This document shows, piece after piece, positions 54,164-64,000 of a stretch of 64,000 nt of DNA (position 1 is the stretch's first letter; every line of letters starts with the position of its first letter). The position numbers and the translations under genes were made by a program. The DNA comes from Hypomyces perniciosus (Eukaryota > Ascomycota > Sordariomycetes > Hypocreales > Hypocreaceae): contig SPDT01000002.1 in NCBI GenBank assembly GCA_008477525.1, positions 1,736,001-1,800,000 of the forward strand, read 5' to 3'. A model generated the notes under the pieces. It saw nothing but the letters and a program-made list of their open reading frames with translations, had not been told where the DNA came from and made no database searches.

Positions 54164-57100
54164 CGCTCGCACTTGATTTCCTAGGCCATGAGACTCTGTG
54201 GAAGAGTCGCTCGGAGAAGAGCTGGAATGGACGAAGCGCGCGGGATGTTTTAATCGAGGGTCTCGAGGGGTGTGGTGGTGTGATGCAAGAAACAGGGGTT
54301 TTTTCGGTGGGCGCTGGGTATGGCGATTGCAGGCAAGCCTAGCACTCTATTGGCGGCGGTGGGCTGTCAGTTGCAGGGGCTGGGGCGTGCTGTATTTTTA
54401 GCCCGGGCGCCATGGGTTAGGGGTTGCAGTGGCTAGGGCAGCGCTAAACGGTGTGCCGTTGCGAGTGTCGCGTGGCCATTGGGATGGACCGTTTAAAAGC
54501 CGAAGAAGAAAGACGTCAGCGATTGGACGATGCTCGTGCTTTCGTATTGAGGAATCACTTGGAAGTTAGAAGTTGATAAGGTTCAGTAATTTGTGAGCCT
54601 CGTCTTGGCGGTTTGCGAGGAGTCCAATTTCCTCAGATTAATGGAGCTGACTTTACGTCTTTCGTGTGTTATGCTTCCATGTCCTTGTGTTGTTCGGACA
54701 GTCTGGTCTTACTGCATGTGCACTGTCATTTACGGAGAATATTAAGCGAGCTACTGCTCTTCAGCTAGACACGCCTTCTAGAAGAAAAGAGGTTGGCGAA
54801 CAAGCATCTTGTGGTGTTCAATGGGATAACCCGGGGAGCGTGGCTATGTTGGCAGGGGGTTAGGGGTAGCTGAGCAGAGTCACGGTGATGCACGTACTTA
54901 GTAGATTGACTTCATACTTGGTAGATCGTAACCAATGATTAGGGTAATGACTGTGTTAATAGCTGGCTAATATCTCTGCTATAAAGGAAAGTTTGGGGAC
55001 TGTAAACGAAGTATTCTGTATGCATATATCGTATACGGAGCGGTTGGATCACTGTTCCTTTGGCTCACCCTGGATCATCATTGGGGATCCAAGTGATCGA
55101 ATAGCAATCCGTACGATTCAGCTTTGATTGGCCTATCGTTCCGACCATTGCTCCGCGTGTGTTCCGTTCCGTACCTTTCTGGGCTCGGCCCGTTGTCACG
55201 AGCACACGTCGTGGTTGATCTAATTATGTTATTGTTAAGCTTACTTTTTTAATCGTAAAGTAAATAATCAAATTCTTTTACTCCAAGGTATAGATCGGAT
55301 TTTGTTTTAATTTCCTTGTCGACAGGACTTCGAAGTCTGATTTCCCTCGATGACGCCAAAGATGTCGTTTTCCTCAGTCTCGATCTTCGTCGTTCAAACC
55401 ACAGCAAGACTCTATAATCCCAGCGTTTCCCACCGTTTTCTAGTGTTCCAAGTGTTTCCAGGTATTTTCGAGATGCAAATAATAGAACTGGCTACAGTAT
55501 CGAAGGAAATAGAAGCAATGGAAAAATTCCGGGGTCCTAATAGATGTGGGAGCAGTACCCCTTCATCATCGGAGGCACATGGTAACGTTGATTAGGATCA
55601 CTCGACAAGAATCAAGCTGAAAATCAACACCAAATCAAGGAAATATAGCTATGAGAGCATATGATTTTGAAGACAAAACCTTATTGCTGGTAAACAAGTA
55701 GATATAGCGAATTTTGAATCAATCGTGGAAGCAGACTATGCGTAGACAGCTGCATTCGGCTTGGAGCAGCTACGAGAGAGGAAATTGGTATTGGGTATGT
55801 GGGAGCGACAGGAAGGTCTCTTTGGAACATGCTTCATGATTCTATTGACGATTCGAGTCATCCTTCTAATGACCAACCAATGTCTTGGGACGAGAACAGC
55901 TGCCAGTGCCCCAAACCCAAATATTTATCAAACTCGCTCGGCTCGACACCCTTTGACTGGGGATTGAATTCGATGGAATGTTTCGGTCTGATTGGCTTCG
56001 GCTCCTACTTTTCGTAACGGTTAGCAAACCTCCTCTTCGAGATATGATGGAAATCGTATTGACACTTCTTGATATAACATCGAGTGTAGCTTAGAAGCAT
56101 GCCAGAAAGAACCCATTTTTCAACTCTTGTTGTCCTACAAGTTTCGGATTCTTGCTGCACGTCTCTCTCACATCTGGTTGTGCTTGTTTAGCCTTCCATG
56201 AGCAGAAGTCTGAAGGGTCGCTGAGAGATATCTTGACCACCTGGTCCTATTCCAAAACCGAAGTTGTTTACTTATCAAATGCATCTTGTCGATGGGGTGA
56301 TGCATGAAAACGTATGCCCAGACAAACTTGGTAGAATTTGGAGGCGAATTGGCCTGTCCATTTGCTTAGTATGGTCGCGAGGACGACGAGGGATGGGATG
56401 GATCGTTTCGAGGAGAAGGGTCAGGTCGAGACAATTTTAGATGACGAGGATATAAAGGTGGAATTCTAGAAGCGTATTAATGTGACCTTATAGCCAGTTG
56501 TGTGTCAGTCCTAACACCTGGCCAAGTCAACGCATTGTCAGGCCAAGTTCACGATATGGCAAGCAGCATCACATGACCACCCACCACTGTGCTTCCAGAT
56601 CATCGAGTGCGTCTATAGAATCGTCCCTAGCATGCCGAATTATCCAGTCCCATCATGGAAAGATAATATCTTGCATATTTGAAGTGTAGTTTGATGGTGC
56701 GGTAGACGGACCATGGCTTGCAGCGAGGCCTGGCAGACCAACCAACCATGACCCAGGTTTTCGAACTGACAGACAAGAATATCGCCGTATCGATCACCTT
56801 GTAGGAAGATCAGACTCTACTTAGTATTACCTGACAATTTCGGCCTCTCTGAAGTTCGACTTCAGGCTGAAGTTTTAGCCAGGGCAAGGCGGCTGATCTG
56901 TGCAGGCAAACATATTGCCATCCGGCCAGCGGCATGGAAACATCAGCCGACCCAGAAAACATGCATTGGCTCAAATAATAGTAGCTTGCTGTAACGAATT
57001 CTGTCTCCTGACCTGAGCCCAATCCCACATTGCCCAGTGTTTGGCACATACATCTCCTAGGGTTCCTCAGGCTCGCCTTCGTCTGTACCGAAAAGGGGGC

Positions 57101-58409
57101 AGAACATTTCGTTGCCTTCGGTCGAACCGAACAAGACAACAGCACAAACATCTACAAGATCATAAATATCTGCAATAAAAGTCCTCGAATCATCAGGGAA
57201 TACCTAGGACTCTATCTCCTCTTCTTTGCACGCTATTTCAACCCCATTCGCGCGTTCAGGGGCCTGCCTGGACACTCCTCAGTCTCTAACTTGTAGTTGA
57301 AGCCCTCAAGCTGTCACCTGTAAGCAATTGATGTTTGCTTTCCAAATTTCCCCTTACCCTAACCTTTCCCAGCTGCCAGACCGCCACTACTCCTCCTTCT
57401 TCTCCCACCTTTTCCCTCCTCCCACTTTTGATTTTTCCCCTTCAACCCTCAGCCCTATCCCCAACACACACAGACAAGAACGATTCGAGCTACAATTTCG
57501 TGATATTCGAGAAGTCCCTTGCATCGTCAAGATTTCCTGCAAGACTTCTTGTTTCATCAAGATTTTCTCTCGAGTTCTCTTGGCTGTGCCCTTCTTGCAT
57601 CTGCTTTTTGCCTCGCCTTCTTGCCCTTCAACTTGCAACAAACATCCTTTTCCATCCTTTTCCATCAACGAAAAGACGCTTAGGCTTTACCTTTCATCAA
57701 AAGAAAGGCCCTGATCATCTTTGACTGGCCGACCATCGAATTTGGTTGGATAGTCGCCGTCGCGCCTCAAAGGTGTGTGGTGGTTCTCCTCGTTCATCGT
57801 CAACTGACTGATTTCTAACAAAAGCTAGGGACTTTCATCATCTTTCATCATCAGAACACCAAGAAATTGTCTGACTGTGTTAAGATCCAAGCCTGATTTG
57901 TCTTTGACTCGCTGCCCAGAGCATCACGCTGCCAAATTTATCCAAGGTAGTGACCGCCTGGGCCCAGGTAGCGACCGAGACCCAGCTGATAAGAAATACG
58001 AGAAGTAAGGCTTTCGTCTCGTCTGTCTTAGTGATAGAAAGGACGATTTGAATCTGGATCTCCAAGTCAAGTTCTCGTTGTGCTTGACCTTGGGCTAACA
58101 TAGAAGTGGTATGTGGCCGTCCTTCCGAGTTCCTTTGCTATCAAACTGACGAGGAAACAATAGCCATCAACTGGATATCTATTCGCGCCGTGTCGAAAGC
58201 GCGCAGAGTCCTTAGTCCAACTCCAAACTCGTTCTTCTGGACTAGTATCAGGGTTTTGTGTCGAAAGTGCGGCTTGAGTCTTCTATGAAAAGCCTAGCCC
58301 TTCTCGCTGTTGACCTTCGTATACTGAGACCTCCTCTCGATTGAAGTAAGTGGTACAGCTCCTCTTCAAAGCGCTGGGGCTAACCAAACATAAGATCCTC
58401 CTAGTCGCC
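54164..58409. other. 4.2-kb gene-poor region
   Basis: No protein gene could be supported. Bases 55220-55330 are AT-rich. From about 57330 the plus strand turns pyrimidine-rich (57390-57480, 57600-57670), as in long fungal 5' leaders, so the downstream RNA-binding-protein gene may have a leader of about 1 kb with its own introns. Short open frames at 55761-56017 have no recognised relatives. Confidence 0.5.
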
Positions 58410-61276
58410 ATGGCTCCATCGCATTCTGCGTTGCGCCATCCCAGAAAGACCCTCTTCAAGGCGTCTTCCTTCGAGGTTCTTTCTCGCTCCTCTTCGTCCG
58501 AGGATGAAGAAGTGGGCGGTGGTAAGTAACTTCTACATCTGTCCCTTTTCTCATGCTAACAACGACGCTCAGGTGTTCGACTGCTTTCCCCCGACCGCAG
58601 CAGAGTGTAAGTTATTCCCCAACTCCAATCTTAGTGGATAGGACTTACGTCTATGCAGTCTCCAACGGCCAGCATCGTCCGGATTTTTGGCTCCTCGAAC
58701 GACTAGGTACGATAGACTTTTCATGTCCTTTTCCATCCTCCTCCCCTAATTCAGCTGCTAACTCGGTTTCTAGCACGCTTGCCTTTCAAGTGGGCAATAC
58801 CAAAGATGACGATGTCTTTACCGAGTCTTCCAAGGCTGAAGCAAAGGGCAAGAGAGCTCTTACCAGGGAGATGGAAGAATATCTCGAGGAGCCATCCTCT
58901 CCTAAGCATGAAGAAGAAGAAGAGACCCAGGACGAGGAGGACAGCCAGGCTCTCATCCCACACGTTCCAGAAGGCCCGGTCCAAATCGATGCCCAGAATA
59001 TCTATCCATCTTCGGCCTGCATCTTTGCTGCTAAGTAGGCCCTTGCTTCGAATTATCCGCCGTTCGACTAATCATGTACTAACTATGTCTAGTCTGACAC
59101 AGGCATACGATGATGGCAAATTGGAGATTGAGTGCACGAAGTTCTTCAGCCAGTATGGTCCCGTCTTTATAAAGATCCGGCGTGACAGTCGGGGCATGCC
59201 ATATGCCTTCTGCCAGTTCACTGTGAGTCAGAAAGTTACCCTCGTGAGGACAATCCTTTGGCTAACACAAAACCAGTGCGATGCCGACGCCGAAAGAGCT
59301 GAGCAGATGGCCAAGGGTGCAATCATCCTTGGCCGTCCTTGTAGAACTGAAATGGCAAAAGCGCATGGTAAGTTTCCATATTCTACTGTTGCACCGACCC
59401 TTGCATGTGTTGACTTGCTCAGCGTCCTACATCATCTACAAGACCTCGGGTTTGCCAACAACTAAGCAAGAGGCGAGGGATCGTCTTGGGATGCTTGGTG
59501 AGGTCGCCAAGGTATGGCCTCTGGAGCGAAACCTTCAGGCAATCCTCAAGTTGCCATCTGCCATGGTGGTTCAGTACAAGCTGTATGACCCCAAGCGAGA
59601 TCTTCATCGTGTAAGTCACAATGCCACCTATCTACGCCGGAAGTGATGAACAATTAACTGAAGTATAGGTTCAGGCCCTCCTGAAGGACCGTGTGTATTG
59701 TGTCATCCCATACGATCCCAAGATGACCGAGAGGCCACAAGAACAAAAGCGCGTCAATGATGATACCAGCATGATGCTTCAGTACGACCGGGACCGTCGC
59801 TCGGCATTCTTTGGCAACTTGCCTCTTACTATGACCGAAGAGACTCTCACTGAGATTGCCCGCGCTTTTGGCAGGGTTCTCAACGTTGATGTGAAGAGGA
59901 AGATGATTCCTCAGAACGACAATAGATGTAAGGATTACAAACCCCTGTCCTGCGTCTATGGCATTTCAGATTACTTACAAACTTCATAGCCATTGAGATT
60001 TGCTTTGCCTTTGTCGAGTTCGTACGCCCCGACTCTATTGACGATGCCATTGCGGCCTACGTAAGTACCACACCGTTTATTCTGCTACGGATATTGTCAT
60101 GCTGACCTTTTCTAGCACAATACGGAATTGGACGGTCACGTTATCAAGGTAGCTCGGAAGCAATCGAGGCTCTTCGAAAACCAGAATCAGCAGCAGACCT
60201 CACACACCCCATTTCAACGGCCCTCGACCAACCGTCGCCGTGCCGGGGGCGCTTTCGAAACTGGCCAGGCTTCAACGTATGCCGGCGCCTACCAATCGCC
60301 TACTGTTGGTCATTCAGGAGCATTCGTATCCCCGAGCGGCGGCTACTCCGGTGCATTTGCGTCTCCCACGGGATACTCGGGATACTCTGCGGGATACTCT
60401 GGTGGGGCCTACTCTGGCGGAGCTTATCATCACTCTCTTCGCCGTGTCCCTCGACATGTGTCTCGTTTTTCTACGTCCTCGGCCGATGCTGGACCTGCCC
60501 CGCCGGAGAGCCCAAAGGCTACTGAGAAAACAACAGCTCCCACTGATGTGAAGCCAGCCGCTTCTAAGGAGTCTGAGGACATCAAGGACGTGGATGAAGT
60601 CAAGGATGAAGCTAAGGAGGAAGCCAAGGAGGAAGCCAAGGAGGAAGCCAAGGAGGAAGTCAAGGAAGAAGTCAAGGAAGAAGTCAAGGAGGAAGCCGCT
60701 CAAGATGACGACAAACCCAAAGAGACGAAGGTGGAAGAGGCCAAGAATCAGGACAAGGCTGCAGAGGAAAAGGAAGACGTCAAAGGCAAGGGTAAAGCCA
60801 CTGAGACGGATGGCGAGGACACAAAGGGCAAAGGCAAGGCTGCCGCGGCGTCCCCTGCTGTCAGTGAGACCAAGGCAACCATCCCGGCTGGTATCCCTCC
60901 CATGGGATATCCCATGATGCCTCCTTACTCTCCCTATGGCTACACGCCTATGCCTTCTTACATGCCCAGCCCCATGACCCCTCAGGGTGCTCCAATGATG
61001 TACGGCGCCTACCCCGGTTCGTACTACACGCCGTACCATGACATGTACACCATGTACCCGATGATGGCTCCATATGGCGCAATGCCTCCCATTGAGACTC
61101 CTACTCGCCCTACCGGATCGTCCCAGACCGAAGAGCAAAAGAAGTCAGACACCAAGAAGAGATCCGATACCACCTCTTCCAAGGACAGCAAGTCTGACCA
61201 GAAGGAGTCCAAGGACAAGCCTGAGACCAAGGGCCACAAGAAGGCTGACAGCAAGGGCAAGCAGCCGGCCAACTAA
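58410..61276 (+). CDS. two-RRM RNA-binding protein with low-complexity tail
   Basis: Ten exons (58410-58521, 58573-58606, 58659-58706, 58774-59034, 59093-59222, 59277-59367, 59423-59610, 59669-59927, 59990-60060, 60116-61276) keep one frame and give 784 aa. RRM1 starts at about residue 150 (KLEIECTKFFSQYGPVFIKI; MPYAFCQFT). RRM2 spans about 334-414 (AFFGNLPLTMTEETL; ICFAFVEFVRPDS; HVIKVARKQ). The C-terminal half is low complexity: a Gly/Ser/Tyr repeat (GYSGAF, GYSGGAY), a charged repeat of EEAKEEAK/EEVKEEVK units, a Pro/Met/Tyr region and a Lys/Ser-rich end. Such tails favour RNA granule formation. The specific orthologue is not recognised. Confidence 0.88.
60606..60702 (+). repeat. 12-bp coding repeat GAAGCCAAGGAG / GAAGTCAAGGAA
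   Basis: About four GAAGCCAAGGAG-type units then four GAAGTCAAGGAA-type units encode the EAKE/EVKE charged repeat of the RNA-binding protein. The repeat keeps the frame and would form a long charged helix. Unit number is likely variable between strains. Confidence 0.8.
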
Positions 61277-62677
61277 GCTGCACATCCAACGTCATTTTGC
61301 ACTCCTCGCTTACATCGAGGCCCCGAAGTTTGCCTCTCGACGCACTTGTGCCTTGAGCTTCTTCGAGCTGCATCATGATCATTGGAGTGTCTTGCTGCGT
61401 TGTCCCTTTCTGCTTTCTTGCCAAAAATATTGACAAAACACAAAAAAAGAGGTCACACTTGTGAGCATTGTTGCTTTTCTTTGCATTTGCCTTTCGAACT
61501 CGAGCAGCCCACTCATAGATGTGGGCCTACGTCTCGCGATCTCAGTCTGCTCCCCAGCAGGCCGTCAAAGGCGAGGACGCCAACACAGAAGTTGGCCAAT
61601 ACCTCGTTTCTCGTTATGATAGCACCTCGGATTGGCTTTCATGCCTGGGCATTTGGGCTCTTGAGCATTCATGCTCCCTATTGAAGTCCGACAATTGCCT
61701 GCTTTCCGACATGCGCTGATTCAGGGTCACTTTGACTCGTATAAATGATTCGTTTCTCTTTCGTGTCACCGATTCTCAGAACATGGTTTCTGGTGAGCTG
61801 GATGAGTTCAACACCCATCCATATCGTGGCATAGCCACAACTCGGCGCGACGCTGGTTTCTGCTTTTCTAATCTGCGACAGCACGCATTGAGCAATCCTC
61901 CAACTCAAGGAGATTCGCGGCGGTACTTTGACGAGCAACGAACGAGCCTTCAACTTCTCTGCCGGCAAGCTTCCATTCATGGCGACCGACACAGGATTCA
62001 TTCGACCACTCGATCGACATACCGCATACGCTCAGCACACGTGCAACTAAAAGTTTTTTTTCTTTCTTTCTCATTTTCGACATGTAGGAGTTTGGCTGGG
62101 AAGAGACACATCTCGGGGTCAAGTTTGCCTAATACCGAAACATTGGAAATACCTCCTCTTGGGGTATTCTTCATTCTTTGGTTGGCGTCATTTCTGCCCA
62201 TCATCAAACGTCTCGACTCGGCCGGTGTTTAAGTATTACAGGGAACAGGGGCACAGTGGATTTACAAATGGTCGATCTTGCGATAATAATCAGGATGGGT
62301 TTGGGGGTTTCTCCAGGCCTACCGAGTCTTACTAGAGACACGCGTAAATAGATAGACCACTAAATAGAAAAGGGAGTTTTCCCACCAATATCTGGTCCTC
62401 ATAGGTGAATGTGGATCTCGAAAATTTCGAGATGGTGATGATGTACATAAAGAGAGAAGAGAAATCTCGTTAAGTCCCTTGTTATCGTCGCACGTGTCCC
62501 TGTCGACTAGACCCAAGTTGGTAGCGTGTTGTGATAAGGCTTTTCATCCGTAATGAGCCTTTTTTCTTTTCTCATTTCTCACCTCAACGTTTTGTGATAT
62601 TCTCAGTCTCTTCAAACGCTTTAATTGAGTGCTCTGAACCGATCGGTATTCGTGTCTTATCTCGACGTCATTACGCG
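61277..62677. other. spacer before the symporter gene
   Basis: 1.4 kb with the 3' end of the RNA-binding-protein gene and the promoter of the symporter. T-rich tracts occur near 62055 and 62560. No gene or RNA recognised. Confidence 0.55.
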
Positions 62678-64000
62678 ATGGGTCAACCATCTTCTGCGGC
62701 ATCGAATGCCGTCATTTATGTCACCTATGGACTTTTCCTGTGCGCATCGCCATACGAGCAGAGTCTCAATCTTTTTTACGTTGATGAGAAACTTGCAGCT
62801 AACAAAGCTATTATAGGATTTTGGGAACAGGAATCGCTTGGAATATGAGAAAGCAGCCCAAGACGGACTTTCTCTCTAGCAATGGAACGCAAACTGGTCA
62901 GACCAACAACACTCGCTTTATTTATTTTTAAATCTGCCCTCAATCTTGCAAGGAGGCGAGAGAATTGAAACTAACGTGTCCTACCTCACAGCTTTCCCCC
63001 TGGCGCTGAACTTCATCGCCTCTGGTGAGTGATGAGCGAAACAGGCGCATTCTCCCTCCCCGGAGCGGTAGCAACGACAGACAGTGGTATCATATGTCAT
63101 TTGGAAATGGAGTTCCATAAAGACAAGCCGACCACAAAATTTGGGCTTTGATCAGGTTCGTATCCCACCGAAAGCAATCTTTGTCTTCTCCCTCCGCTTC
63201 TTCTCTGCAGCGTGTCATCACTCTGCTACTAATCTGCAAGTTGTTTCGTGTCCAGAATCATTTGGAGGACTCATGCGAGAGAAGAAGAGGGGGGAGGGGA
63301 TGCGGCTCACTACGGGCGCCGAGTTAACACATGTGCGAGATCCAACCCTTGGGAGGTATGGAACTTGCTTCCGAATCTTTCCCCAAGGGAGATGCCGCGC
63401 TGTGGAAACGAAGCTGAGATTGTACCGTGATTACTCGATCAAGTTAATGCTTGCGTGGGAAACGTGCTGCCGCTCCAAACCCCTTCTCCCCCCCTAACGT
63501 TCTGATGATACTGACCTCCGCAGCTCTTGGGTCCGGTATTCTTTTCAGCTATCCGGAACTTGCCACCATCGCAGGCGTTCAAGGCGTTGTTATCTACGCT
63601 CTCGCTTCGGCGTTGCCTTTGCTTGTGTTTGGTGCTCTTGGTCCCATCATCAGACGCAAGTGTCCCGAGGGCTTCGTCTTGACTGAATGGACGCGGCAGC
63701 GTTATGGCACGGTTGCGATGCTGTACCTCAGCTTCATGACGCTCGTCACGCTGTTTCTGTACATGGTGGCCGAACTGTCGGCTATTGGACAGGTTGTCAA
63801 TACGCTGACGGGACTGGATGGGTTACCGGTCATCATTGTCCAGTGTGTGGTAACTACGATTTATACGTGTAAGTTTGAGATTGAAGTATTAGGAGAGGCT
63901 TGGCTGACTTGCGTTCTGCAGCACTCGGTGGCTTCAAGATCTCATTCCTTACCGACGTCGTTCAAGGCGCTATGGTCGTTGGCCTCATCCTCATCGCGAC
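62678..64000 (+). CDS. dur3: DUR3-type urea/solute:cation symporter (5' part)
   Basis: The N-terminal part of a sodium:solute-symporter-family transporter of the fungal urea (DUR3) kind in the plasma membrane. The gene runs off the right edge. Exons 62678-62739, 62817-62896, 62992-63024, 63524-63868 and 63922 onward join in frame. The pieces give NAVIYVTYGLF, LSSNGTQTAFPLALNFIAS, ALGSGILFSYPELATIAGVQ, GPIIRRKCPEGFVLTEWTRQ and SLGGFKISFLTDVVQGAMVV, all usual in this family. Exon 3 is only 33 nt, and the intron after it is 499 nt, far longer than its neighbours. The first donor is GTGCGC, less common but usable. Urea as substrate is by family resemblance. Confidence 0.85.

Noticed and set aside
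60314..61138. Long minus-strand open frame opposite the RNA-binding protein
   Set aside because: It is the antisense of a low-complexity coding repeat, has no domain, and crosses a well-supported gene.

Overview
The window reads as nuclear DNA of a filamentous ascomycete. Genes carry short introns (mostly about 50-90 nt) with GT...AG borders. The families present (NACHT-WD40 NLR, HET, SesA/HeLo-like, fungal CarRA/CarB) are those of Pezizomycotina. Many copies of a TACGGAGTA/TACTCCGTA palindromic motif in the spacers recall Aspergillus/Penicillium-type genomes, but placing it in Eurotiales is inference. Exon boundaries below were worked out by hand from splice signals, frame continuity and family knowledge.

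Left part (0.5-13 kb): a calcium-transport block. Three CAX-type Ca2+/H+ exchanger paralogues (481-1924 -, 2249-3799 +, 3848-5280 -) share an identical exon layout, so they look like local duplicates, and each has a differently damaged second catalytic motif. A PMC1-type Ca2+-ATPase (5527-9888 +) follows, then a cytochrome P450 (11275-12952 +).

14-20 kb: an accessory patch with a DUF7580/HeLo-like protein, a frameshifted C2H2 zinc-finger gene, a broken GAS2-domain gene and a small odd ORF.

20-30.4 kb: a carotenoid/retinal cluster. It holds a carotenoid cleavage oxygenase, the bifunctional lycopene cyclase/phytoene synthase (carRA), a short-chain dehydrogenase, a microbial-rhodopsin homologue and phytoene desaturase (carB). 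This resembles the Fusarium carRA-carB-carO-carX cluster, but the opsin has lost the retinal-binding lysine and both proton-transfer aspartates. A ~450 bp inverted-repeat element with RIP-like decay sits in the shared promoter of the oxygenase and carRA.

31.5-46.3 kb: a second accessory block rich in self/non-self recognition genes. It has a NACHT-WD40 NLR with two compensating frameshifts, a PNP-domain protein, a decayed NB-ARC/TPR NLR, an alpha/beta hydrolase lacking its serine nucleophile and a HET protein behind a degenerate minisatellite.

46.7-64 kb: mostly conserved housekeeping genes: TRM44 tRNA methyltransferase, eIF1, EOS1, a two-RRM RNA-binding protein and the 5' part of a DUR3-type urea/solute symporter that runs off the right edge.
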